64,000 bases of DNA from Loripinus fragilis (lineage: Eukaryota; Mollusca; Bivalvia; Lucinida; Lucinidae). Below, piece after piece: positions 1-10,546 of this stretch. A model generated the notes under the pieces. It searched no databases, had not been told where the DNA came from, and saw only the letters and a list, made by a program, of their open reading frames with translations. The stretch spans positions 11,014,751-11,078,750 of the forward strand of contig OZ026514.1 in the NCBI GenBank assembly GCA_964019695.1, written 5' to 3'. A program made the position numbers and the translations under genes. Position 1 is the first letter of the stretch. The number at the start of each line of letters is the position of its first letter.

Positions 1-319
1 AATGGGCATTCAGACTCACTCAGAACCAGGTTTAGAGTAATAGCGTTTCCGCTCAGCATGCTGGAGTCTCCACGAGTTTCAAACAATCCTGATGTAGGCT
101 CTCTCTACTTGTATGAGACGTTGTCTATCAAAGTGTTATAATTAGTATTCATGCCAAAAGGACCACTATTGCTCCAAGAACATTACATACCCTGGCGAGA
201 GCCAGGCAATTATAAAGCCAAAATAGAGGCTAAACCCATTTTTGTAACGTTATCGTTGATTGGACGTTCGATAGGCAAACATTTATTTGCTAATATTATT
301 TTGGAGGGTTCTTACTTAA
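1..319. other. unassigned sequence at window start
   Basis: I see no gene or recognisable element here. A 117-codon open frame begins at 151, but its second half lies in a dispersed repeat (320-745) and it shows no family motif, so I do not call it a gene. Confidence 0.4.
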
Positions 320-745
320 GGTTTCTTGGGATTAATGAAAAAACATTGTCCAGAACGACATTCTTCTTGGCGAAGCCTAGTTACTGTTTTGCATACCTGT
401 GTCACGATAATGTTAAAATGATTATTATGCATTTGATAAAAATATACCATGCCGTTCAAGAGTTATGGCCATTTTCACGAAAAGACCTCGACCGGCCAAA
501 ATGATGCTTGGCAAACCCTTGTCACCATTTCGCATACCAGTGGCTGGACAGTATTTAAATAAATAATTATGCATAAACTTGATCTAAATATCCAATCTGG
601 TTAAAGAGTTTTGAGTAGTTTCATTAACTTACAACAACAGGCTGAACTGATGTTCAGCAAACCCACATCCATCAAAAAAGGTGATTTTGCATGTCGATGG
701 TTAGGGAATGTTGACATGCATATGTTTGCAACATTTGATCAAAAT
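320..745 (+). repeat. dispersed repeat, copy A (partner at 4195-4600)
   Basis: About 420 bp aligns in the same orientation with 4195-4600. Shared blocks include the stretch around 330-345 (cttgggattaatgaaa), the block reading ttttgcatacctgtgtc near 390, and the blocks about gatgct.ggcaaaccc near 505 and gcaagccc.catccatcaaaaa near 655-680. Divergence is substantial, so this is an old dispersed family with no visible coding function. The remaining stretch to 1007 shows nothing further. Confidence 0.6.
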
Positions 746-1007
746 AATATGTCAGCATGTTTACTAATTGACCACGGACGGATTAACTCACATACTGATT
801 ATAGTGCAGACCCAAGGGTCATGCAATTTACTCTATAGAATGGGGTGTATCAGGATCTGAACAGTTTCTGAGATATCTAGCCGTTATGTACTGCAGGGGG
901 TAGGGTATACCCCAGGGTAAGTTGGTTGATTTCAAAATACTCTATTTAGCGAAACCTTTCCGTGTAGTGTTTGGTATATACCCTCCTACGACTAGAGTAA
1001 ATAAATA

Positions 1008-1274
1008 GATCAGGGCCCAGAATTACAATGCCTCCTTAAAGTTAAGGAAGACTTAAGTTAAGTATTTAAATTTCAACATGCTGTATTAAATGCTAAATAA
1101 ATTGCCTGGATCGATGCAGTACTTGTGGTCAAATATATCATTGTGATCTACCGAAAAAATGAAACTATTTTGATTTTAATCAGTTCAAAAAGTTATTTTC
1201 GTATCCTGAAAAATCAATACTTAACTTAAGTCTTCCTTAACTTTAAGGAGGCATTGTAATTCCGGGCCCTGATC
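1008..1274. mobile_element. MITE-like element with ~59-bp near-perfect TIRs
   Basis: The left arm 1008-1066 and right arm 1216-1274 are inverted copies differing at about one position by eye. Both start GATCAGGGCCC and run through a block with cctccttaaagttaagg. The roughly 150-bp middle is AT-rich and non-coding. No transposase is encoded, so this would be a non-autonomous DNA element. High arm identity suggests a young insertion or gene conversion between the arms. A target duplication is not clear. Confidence 0.75.
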
Positions 1275-1423
1275 TGATCAGGTTTTCATAGCTGCCTAAT
1301 GGAGTACTATAAAAAGCACAGACCCTAGTCGCAGGAGTGTATAGATGGGTTCATGATGAGAAAGTCGCAAATGTCAACAATTCCTAAGATGAGAATGGAG
1401 ACCACAGTAGATAAAGTAAGACT

Positions 1424-1514
1424 AAAACAAACATATAAACAAACAGGAGTAGTAATGGCTTTGTCAGCCATTACTACTCCTGTTTGTTTATATGTGTGTT
1501 ATATGTTTGTTTTA
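1424..1514. repeat. palindromic foldback
   Basis: Two arms of about 40 nt, centred on a short ttgtc loop near 1461, are inverted complements (aacaggagtagtaatggc opposite gccattactactcctgtt). The transcript would form a long hairpin. An open frame running through it (1353-1550) is a by-product of the palindrome. Confidence 0.75.
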
Positions 1515-1677
1515 TGGGTACGCCGCCTTTTAAGACGGAAAAGAACTTAGTTATTTTTTCAGGATAAAAAATCGGCGGATGACTATGGGTAGGCCGAATT
1601 TTTATCCTGAAAAAAAAAACAACAACAACAAACAAACTAATTTCTTTTCAGACTTTAAAGGTGGCGTACCCATAGTG
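1514..1677. repeat. second foldback with nested inverted repeat
   Basis: The outer arms are tatgggtacgccgccttt (about 1513) and the inverse aaaggtggcgtacccata (about 1660-1676). Inside them lies a second inverted pair built on tttttcaggataaaaa near 1555 and tttttatcctgaaaaa near 1600. The nested arrangement next to the 1424 hairpin looks like one compound foldback element. Confidence 0.65.
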
Positions 1678-1739
1678 TCACCCATTACTACTAACGGGTT
1701 TGCTTAATTGTTGTTCCAATTGTGTGTGAGGATTTTGTT

Positions 1740-1980
1740 GTGCCGTGACATGTGATTCCCAACAATGTGGCATTTTGACAAGTGTAGACTCAGACGAGCC
1801 TCTGCAGCCTCCGTTTAAGCTTAGAAACTCCAAATGATGTTCGGTCAGTAGCTTAATATTTAAAGAATAATCAAGCAACCAGCAAAGGCTCTGATCAGCC
1901 TGCGCGTATGCGCAGGCTGGTCTGAACCTGTGCTGGTCGCACATGCCACATTTTTGGAAATCCCATGCTGCGGCTCATAT
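1740..1980 (-). mobile_element. TGAGCCG-TIR MITE, minus-strand copy
   Basis: This is one of seven copies of a ~240-bp family in the window. Termini are inverted repeats of ~35 bp (TGAGCCGTGACATG... with a block reading tttccaacaatgtgg). The centre has a second, internal inverted repeat around agcaaaggctcagacc and its complement. The copy is flanked by TA at the TGAGCC end. An 88-codon open frame on the minus strand (1678-1944) lies within the element and is not a gene. Confidence 0.75.
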
Positions 1981-3104
1981 AATGTAGTACGTAGGCCTTT
2001 TGTCCGTCATCTAGCTAATGAAGAGAGAGCTTGTTGCTCAGCTTTGATTGTGTCGATGAACTTGTTGTAATATCATGCATCAGTTACATTCAAGAGTATG
2101 GTCATTCTTGGACCCTATGTAATGATACTATTATCTGACTGAAAACTGAGGAACTTTTAACTCGATGGGTTATTTAGAGCGTTTTCAGAGCTGGTTCCTT
2201 GTGGAACGATAGTGTGGTGTAGGTAGCCACAACTTAAAAAAAATATTCGACCCTATCAGTTACATTTCGCCTAAGAAAGTAGAAACTGTGGCAGCAAGGC
2301 TAGTGTGATATTTATGGATTTTAGCTTATTAATTATTGAAGAGTTTCTCAATACACTTATTTGGCATTAAACACAGAGCACATTGCCTTTATCTGACGTC
2401 ACTTTCCGATAATTTTCGGACACGTCCAAGCGAAAATAAAGACTGTGTCGTTGATTGGAATAGGTTCAGAAACGCGACAACACATGGTTTTGCTTTTCAG
2501 GCCTAAATAATCTCTGATATATTTATGGAAGCTCTCCATATTTCCATAAATAGTGGCATAACACTATTTGTGTCACTAAAACAGAACTGCATAGCTTTTT
2601 GTTATCAAATATCTCATGAGAAACTCGATTTACTTTTTAAAATTAATGGACGGATAGTTTTTCAGCTGTCGAATACAAATTAAGAAGAAAACATTCATTT
2701 ATAAACGATTTATTTTTTATTGAGTGTTTGATTTCTGGCCGATTTTCATATTGAATAGAATACACATGTTGGAACAATAGGCATATACCAATAATGGATA
2801 GTGTTTTATGAGACAAAGCCGCTCCAAAAATGGTAAGTATATTAGTATTTCACTCTCTTTTGGCTTTCAAACTTTCCATTTTATACTTATACAATGCAGG
2901 TATTAAACCTGTTAGTCTTTTTTTATTTCTTCATGTGCTTAATGGATGCTTTATATGTTTATTATGCATTTTATGGTCTTTTCTTAAGGTCAAGGTACAG
3001 AATTGGGGATATTGTTTGGGGTTGCTAAAATTTCAAATATTTTTCTGGGGTGCTTGAAGTTCCTAATATTTTTTGGGATGAAGGGTAGATGCTGGGCCCG
3101 AGCC
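1981..3104. other. unassigned AT-rich sequence
   Basis: No gene, RNA or clear repeat was recognised. Short open frames (2830-3057 +, 3025-3222 -) have no recognisable motifs. Confidence 0.4.
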
Positions 3105-3185
3105 TACGTATGAAGCAAACATGAGAGTACCCCCCGGGGGTCCGGACCCCCTGTCCCCACTCTGGATATGCGCATGATCCGTTTG
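3105..3185 (+). repeat. fragment of the GGTCCGGACCCCC repeat family
   Basis: The stretch gggggtccggaccccctg followed by tctggatatgcgcatg matches the 3' ends of the longer copies at 26245-26525 and 36388-36670. It is a truncated copy of that dispersed family. A similar G/C-rich scrap lies near 5510-5550. Confidence 0.55.
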
Positions 3186-3479
3186 CATTTGCAAAAAGTA
3201 AAGATTCAGATGCATGCAGCATTTCATTTAACGCGTCTGTAATGTTTGCTAGGTTAAGGACTTTTTACATCTTTATTTGAAATTCTGACATGTGTTTTAT
3301 ATAGACAGTTCCGATCAAGCGTCTACCCGACGTTTGTGCTTTGTCATTGCGGGTAATTTAGCAAGAAAACACATATACATATTAAAAAAGACCAATATGA
3401 AACTTTATACCACCTTTACCAACTTTAGCATGAAATATCTCGTGATGTGCAAGGTCTACACTGATATAGGTGGTATAAA

Positions 3480-3580
3480 ATAGTTATACCATGGGTTGTC
3501 CACCTGTACGTAAGATAATCCACTCGCTTAAGCTCGTGGATTATCTCCACGTACAGGCGGACAACCCATGGTATAACTAT
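3480..3580. repeat. 101-bp near-perfect palindrome
   Basis: The arms 3480-3525 and 3535-3580 are inverted complements (atagttataccatgggttg opposite caacccatggtataactat), with only a few differences and a loop of under 12 nt around gcttaagc. Such long hairpins are prone to deletion, so a near-intact one is likely recent. No coding content. Confidence 0.8.
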
Positions 3581-4194
3581 TACTTAAGGACTTGCCAGGG
3601 CACCCACAATGTAATAGATATAAAATTGTGATGCAGAAATGCAGAAAATGACAGAAGAAAATGGCAAAATTTAAAGTCCGGATAATGTCAAAACCACATG
3701 CTAATCTTCAAATAAAATACACGCAAACGCTTAAAAAACATCGATATAAAAGGATAAAAAAACTCCCTGTGTAAACGGATATTAAATTGTGAACCCTAAA
3801 CGGACAAAGTTAAAAAAACAAAAACAATGTGTCAATAATGTCCAAATCAACTGACAGAAACATATGCACGACCAACGTAGAGTCAGCTAATCAGAATGAA
3901 ACTCTAGGTATCTAAATTGAAAACAATGTTCGGGTAGCCAAACGAAGTGTTTTAACATATCTATCAAGGTGGACCTAAAACCACGACAAAAGAATAGCTT
4001 TCTAAAAAGGAAATTAGACGCTAAAATACATGTAATTTTTCTGTCATACAAAGCCAAAATTTACAGACTTCAGCGTAAATTATGACTAAGTAGGACCAAA
4101 TCTATTGATCCTAATCTGGGACTACTACACAACAAAGTAACATATATCCTTGCAACAAGGGAGCTAACTCATTACGTTGTACAACGTCTGCAAG
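3581..4194. other. unassigned sequence
   Basis: Nothing recognisable on either strand. Confidence 0.4.
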
Positions 4195-4600
4195 GGTCTT
4201 GGGATTTATGAAAACAAAATCTTGGTGAAGCCTATACTAGTCACCGTTTTGCATACCTGTGTCTCGATAACGTTAACATGTATTAGTATGCACAATCGGA
4301 TTAAATACCATGCGGTTCAAGCGTTATGAGCATTTTCACTAATATATTTTTTCCAGACAAAATGATGCTCGGCATACCCTTGTCACCTGGCTGCACAATA
4401 TTGAAGTAAATAAGTCTGCAAAATTTGATCCAAAGAGCCCATGTGGTTCAAAAGTTATGAGCAGATTCACTAACTGACCACAAGTGGCTGGACTGCTGCT
4501 CAGCAAGCCCTCGTCCATCAAAAACAGTGGTTTCACATGCCCGTGGATAGGGAATATAGACATATATATGTATGCAAAAAGGGTTTGTGCAATTTTGGTA
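4195..4600 (+). repeat. dispersed repeat, copy B (partner at 320-745)
   Basis: Direct-orientation copy of the 320-745 repeat, sharing the ordered blocks around gtgaagcctat.ctag, ttttgcatacctgtgtctcg, accatgcggttcaagcgtt and caaaatgatgctcggca. It ends just upstream of the Tc1-like relic at 4680. Confidence 0.6.
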
Positions 4601-4679
4601 GAGTGCATAAAGAGGAACATTTCTGTGAAATTATTTTGAATTTAAAGATACTCGTATTTCTATTTTGGCACACCTGGGG

Positions 4680-4965
4680 CCACTAAGGTTATCAATAATA
4701 CGTGCGGCAAATATGTTTGATTGCTCTCAAGTTATTGCTCATAGCCTCGTGAGACGGTTTGAGCAGACAGGAATATCTATCGATGCACAGGATCGACGTG
4801 ACGTAAGAAAACAACGACATGGCAAGACAGTTTACTTACACTCACGTATTGACGTAAGGGGTTCTAGCCCACAACTGTAGATGCTACACACCTCAACGTT
4901 TCATACCAGACGATAAAAACAAGTATCTGAACAAATGATTTTTACTCGTTCCCAACGATACCAGT
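4680..4965 (+). pseudogene. Tc1/mariner-like transposase N-terminal relic
   Basis: One frame from about 4690 gives a helix-turn-helix stretch ending in SLVRRFEQTGISIDA. A second frame from about 4806 continues KKTTTWQDSLLTLTY, and after in-frame stops the same frame reads VDATHLNVSYQTIKTS (about 4880-4925). In this order these resemble the paired HTH DNA-binding region of Tc1-like transposases: ...RLVRR..QTG, then a linker with RKTT..QDR, then a second HTH with LNVS..TI. The catalytic DDE half is absent. At least one frameshift and several stops make it non-functional. Family assignment rests on motif order read by eye. Confidence 0.6.
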
Positions 4966-6307
4966 CAAACACACGATGTTGTAGCTGTGTTTCAATTACA
5001 CAGGTCTACTGAGAATTGAACACCCACTAATTTGATATGATTTGTTTTTACATAGGATAGGTATTGGGGGAGATATTGCTGAAAATGTTAAGTGTAAAGT
5101 TGTTTTTTGTTCAGTAAAGTTAAATTTCAGACTACGTTTCTTTAGCGTGGGGTTTAAAAAATTTGTATGAGGAAAATCTGGCGAGGTTATCTTTAATATA
5201 ATTTAGTTGTTGCTAAGCAACAAGCGACCTCACTTTTCATCAAATAATTGGATATGTTGCTGCATGCCACCTAATGGTTAAATTTGTGATGTCTATAAAT
5301 GGTACGAACTCTTACATTTTAAGGAAAATTCTTATATTTATTGGATGACCCTCTTATAATATAGTAGTTAGACCCCTCATGGGTCTAACCAATGAGCAGA
5401 CTAGTGCATGAAGGAAAATACATTGGTGTGGAAAGAAATTTAAGCGTGCAGTTTTTGTTTGTTTTGTTATCCAGGAAATTAACTTCATGTATCTTGTCTG
5501 AGAGCCATGGGCTGGGGGACAGGGGGCCCGGATCCCACTACCCCCGGAAAATAACAAATGGCTATAGGTTTCCTCAGAAATGCTGGCACGATCCACTCGA
5601 GAAGTAAATCTTGACCAATCGGGTCCAATTGCTTTTCGAGGGAGGTCCGTACTACGTTGATGACATAAAAAAAATCAAGACCCCCTCTGACGGAATTTTC
5701 TGGATCCAGGCATGAGATGGTGCAAGGTATTTTTCAGACTTGCAACGAGCCTGATAATAAAAGTGTTGTCATATTGTAAGGATATTTGTTTCTTTTCCGA
5801 AGGTTTATGGTCATGGCTAGTCTATAAATGTCGTTTTCTTGAGTGGAGTTGTATGGTTATTAGCACCAACCTATAGACTAGCTATACAGTAGGAATATTA
5901 TGTTTATTTGAAAATAAAAATGAAAGCACTATTTGCCTTTGGGAAAGACTAGGTAATTTACTATGGATACATTATACGAAAGTCAATCTTTGTTGGAGGA
6001 ATGAGCAATATAAATTCCCCTATGTATATACATACGTCACAAATGTGCGACCATAACATAGGAGAAAAACCATTCGTCAGCTCAGAAAGAACACTAATGA
6101 CACCGACTGGGATTAGTGTCTGAAAAAAAACGGAGCTAGGTGGTGACAGTGTTCGGGATGACAGAGTGGGTGCATTCTCTATGACCTCTCGTGAACAGAT
6201 TCTATGAAATGAAACACACTGTGCGTTTTTCAACTTCGTTGGGTCTTCCCAACATCCATTTTTTCTTCAGAGAACACTATTAAAATAGCACCCACATCCC
6301 CGTACAC
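4966..6307. other. unassigned sequence
   Basis: No gene recognised. Short overlapping open frames on both strands at 5354-5607 and 5961-6233 show no motifs. Confidence 0.4.
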
Positions 6308-6481
6308 CACGCTATAGGACCCTGACCATATACAATGATTTTTTCGAGCAATAATGGCGGACAATACAAACACGCCTGGAGTACCTGTTCCAAAAGACAC
6401 GCTATAGGACCCTGACCATATACAATGTATTTTTGAGCAATAATGGCGGACAGTACAAACACGCCTGGAGTAGCTGCTCCA
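6308..6481 (-). repeat. two tandem copies of the CACGCTATAGGACC terminal segment
   Basis: Copies begin at 6308 and 6398. Each reads cacgctataggaccctgacc, then tatacaatg, then a segment with aataatggcgg and acacgcctggagta. The inverse of the first ~30 nt ends each of the duplicated units at 9621 and 12534. The two leftmost copies therefore look like left terminal inverted repeats of the element that fills 6398-12534. Confidence 0.65.
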
Positions 6482-7466
6482 AAAGAAGGTAATAATAAAA
6501 GCTTTAATGTCCTATTTCGATGTTCATACTCAGCTATGTTTTAGGAAATAAGTTATTTTAGGTTTTTGACGTCTTGATTAAACGAATAATGGTTTCATTT
6601 TAGCAGATTAGTTTCAAGTTGCATGAACATGTGGTTTGCTCACCATTTGAATCGAGGGCACGTTTTATACAACCGTTCAAAACATGGAACTGAATACATT
6701 GGTCAGGGTCCTTTGCACGCGAGAGTATGATAGTCAATGCAGCAAAGATTTTTTCAGACTTTTATCTATAATAAATGTGTACTTACTAGAAAAAAACAAC
6801 AATTTAGTCCACTGTACTCATACCAAAAGTTTCCGAGATCTGGTCAAAAAATTCGAGAAAGATCACAAGCCACTGAACGGGTATTTTGAGAAAAAAATTA
6901 TCAAACAATTTGAACGGGTAGTCTGAGTGAGGTAGATCTGGGAGGCCATGCACATGCTTTTGACAAATATTTGGCACAACGCAACAAACCAGTACGTGTG
7001 AAGCTACCTAGCAGGAAGCATTTCTGCCCAAACCTGAAAACTCTCAAAGTTTAGTAAAATGCTAATACCACAATCACAAACTGCAGACAAATCCATGGCA
7101 TAGCGAGGAAGAGCCACACAACAATCACAAGACGCTAAGAAGACAATCTAAGCACAGCAACCAGCTCTCTTTTTCCCATCAAGATGATTGCAAAACTAGA
7201 ATGGGCATAAAGTAACGTACAACAAGATATAGAACATATTACAGACTCCCACAATAGGAGTAACAATAAACAACAAATCAACAACAACAGAATCACTGCC
7301 TTAGAACAATAGCAGCCTAAGCCACCAGTGGCTTAAATGCATTGTACTGGTACCAAAGCTTCGCCCTATATTCTGCACAAACAGGTACAACTACCTGTTC
7401 ATTAATGTCAAGCTAATAACAAGACTTTTGTTTAATGGTCTTGGATATGTTATTGGTCTAAACAAT

Positions 7467-7524
<58 letters not shown>

Positions 7525-9621
7525 AATTGTAAAGCAAATCAGATGAATTCAATTTACTTTATCGAGATAAAAGTTGTAATGAGTGAGCACCATAGGTATG
7601 GTTGCAAAAATGCCGTCAATGTAGTCTTTGAAATTGGTTTTTAGACTACCCCAAATTTTATTTTCAAATACAGCATTTGTATACACGCAATATTTTACGT
7701 TTATGGTAACAACTAGTAGCCACAGTTACATGTATGCTAAAATTGCTTCAAAATGGGGCTCCTCTTTTTCTCTATTACATAGGAAGGGGTAGTATTCTCA
7801 TTGGAGGTCATTATAACATTTTAGAGTACAGCCAAACAATGATTACTCAAATTTGAGTTGGACTAGTTGATGGGTTCAAGGAATATCTAGATAGACAATT
7901 CAGTTCAGGTTCATGTGCACTAAATGTCTATATGCTGTCCAAGGTTTATTTATCTGTCACTAATTGCAAGTTAACCCTTTGCATACTTGCCAAAACTCTT
8001 TGCTTCACGCAGACACAAAGAAGAGAAGTAAATAAGTAAACGAAAGCCAGACAAGAATTTATGCGTACAATGTAGCTGTGCACAAACTTTTAAAGCTTGA
8101 CTTGTATGCCAATAAATTGTGATTGCCCTTTGGAATGATTGTTTAGGTTGGGATGGAATCACAAACAGTGTAATCCCTGATCAGATTGCTCTTTGGGAAG
8201 CACCCTTACTTTAGTTAACATTGTTTGATCAGGCCTACCCAGAGCTCCAGATAGCGTATGTACAAGCTCAAATTATGGGTATATTTTCCCCAAATATGGA
8301 TAGAGTTGAAAATGAGTTGTAATGAATACTGGTGTGTTTTTGCTTGTATGGTACATTTTCACAAGAAACATGTAATTCCATAGAGCATTTCATCAGATTC
8401 GAACCAGCAGACACTTGATATGTGAAATGATTTGTGAATTCACTAAGTCATTGCGTTTCAGATATCTAAATCAACCTGCTAGACTGAATATCAATCTTTA
8501 TTTTTTCTTGATACAAACTACCCTACAGTTGCGTCCCTTAGCAATCATTTTTCCCCTTGAAGAACATGTGTTTCAGAAGAATTTGTTCATGGGGAGTTAA
8601 TGCTATCCGTTTGGTCAGAGTGAGTTCGTGTGAACCGGTCAGGGTAGAAACTGAAAGTATGAATTTCTCAGAAGACAGCACGTTTTATAAACTTTATATT
8701 TAACAAGGTAATTATAGTCTATATACAATCAGATTGCATGTACAGAATGAAATAGCTTGTGCTGTCCAAATTTCATTTGGACTGGTACTGGTACTGATGC
8801 CAGTAGAAATTATTTGAAGGCTTGCTTACCTGTCTGAAATTTTTGGATTAATAGAGTAAATGGTCTGGCATTTTAAACATTTTTTTCTTCTGTGCCAAAG
8901 TCAATAGTTGAGGCTAAATAAAAGAAATCGTCAGCAAAGTCAACGAGAAAACTCTAGACCATAATGCAAAGGCATATTGGGTTATTTTCTATATATACAC
9001 TAGAGAGTTCTGCTTTCAACAGCTCTGGATATCCTGATAGACCTTGTTGCACGTAACAGAACTAAATTGCAATGCAGGGAATTAAGTGCATGGCATATAA
9101 CATAAGTAGGTGCATTCAAAGATTCAAATAATTCATTAAAAAAAGATTATTATAACACTTTCAATACTCGGAACACCCGTACAGAATTTGACTCAAAATA
9201 CCCGCTCAGTGTAAAACATTTGCTCATAATACCTGTCCATTACTGCTCAAATAAACTGAGCTGTTCTGCACACTGTTTTAGAACTTTTAGTTTATGTACA
9301 GTGGTCAAATAAAGTGTTTAATTCGATGATGTGTTTTCACTCTTTGAAGTTGACCAAGTGAATGTAAAATACGTGAGCAGAGCCACTTAATCACGTTTCT
9401 TTGTAAATTATGTTACAAATACTAGCCAAATAGACAAAAATCGTATGTAATACCAAGGTCTGGACAATGACAGAGCTAAACATGTATCCAACTTGGTCCT
9501 TTGTGAGGATAAACGCAACTTACACCAACAGAATCCCCAGTGGTGGCGTTTCTTATGCCCCCTTCCGCCATTTTGTTTTGCTAAAAAAATACATTGTATA
9601 TGGTCAGTGTCCTATAGCGTG
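6482..9621 (+). repeat. 3.1-kb direct repeat, unit 1
   Basis: Starts aaagaaggtaataataaaag and ends ttgtatatggtcag.gtcctatagcgtg. Unit 2 follows immediately with the same start. Shared landmarks in order are the tactcagctatgttttagg block (6530), a segment with catcaagatgattgcaaaac (7180), a CT microsatellite (7470-7524), tacagttgcgtcccttag (8523), and the ccgccattttgttttgct block near the end. Reading frames are broken in both units and differ between them, so I see no conserved coding sequence. Unit 1 has extra sequence (for example around 8160-8250) absent from unit 2. Confidence 0.7.
7470..7524 (+). repeat. (CT)n microsatellite
   Basis: About 55 nt of tct repeats with one G interruption, at the same place within its unit as the run at 10502-10542. 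Confidence 0.95.
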
Positions 9622-10496
9622 AAAGAAGGTAATAATAAAAGCTTTAAAGTCCTATGTCGATGTTCATACTCAGCTATGTTTTAGGAAATAAGTTATTTTA
9701 GGTTTTTGACGTCTTGATTAAACAAATAATGGTTAGATTTTAGCAGATTAGTTTAAAGTTGCATGAACATGTGGTTTGCTCACCATTTGAAGCGAGGACA
9801 TATTTTATATAACCATTCAAAACATGGAAATGAACACATTGATCAGGGTCCTTTGCAAACGAGAGTATGATAGTCAATGTAGCATAGATTTTGTGAGAAT
9901 TTTATCTACAATAAATGTGTACTTACGAGAAAAAACAACAGTTTAGTCCACTGTACTCATACCAAAAGTTTCCGAGATCTGGTCAAAAAATTCGAGAAAG
10001 GTCACAAGCCACTGAACGGGTAATTTGCGGAATAAATTATCCAAAAATTTGAACGGGTAGTCTGAGTGAGGTATATCTGGAGGCCATGCACATGCTTTTA
10101 ACAAATATTTTGCACAACGCAACAAACCAGTACATGTAAAGGTACCTAGCAGGAAGCAATTCTGCCCAAGCCTGAAGACACTCTAAGTTTCATTAAATTC
10201 TAATACCACAATAACGAACTGCAGACAAACCCTTGGCATAGCTAGGAAGAGCCACACAACAATCACAAGACGATAAGAAGACAAACTAAGCACAGCAACC
10301 AGCTCTCTCTCCCCCATCAAGATGATAGCAAAACCAGAATGGACATAAAGTAACGTACAACAAAACATAGAAAAATTTTACTGCCATCAAATCTTCGCCC
10401 TAGATTCTGCACAAACCTGTTCAACGACCTGTTCCGTAATGTCTAGCTATTAACAAGACTTCTGCTTAATGGTCTTGGATAGGTTATTGGTCTAAA

Positions 10497-10546
<50 letters not shown>

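Noticed and set aside
151..504. 117-codon plus-strand frame
   Set aside because: Its second half lies in a dispersed repeat whose other copy (4195-4600) does not keep the frame.
1678..1944. 88-codon frame on the minus strand, with similar plus-strand frames at 12849-13034 and 14845-15111
   Set aside because: All three are the same stretch of the TGAGCCG MITE in different copies. The shared residues reflect shared DNA, not a gene.
4966..6307. catalytic half of the Tc1-like transposase
   Set aside because: I looked for DDE-type motifs downstream in all frames and found none that are convincing.
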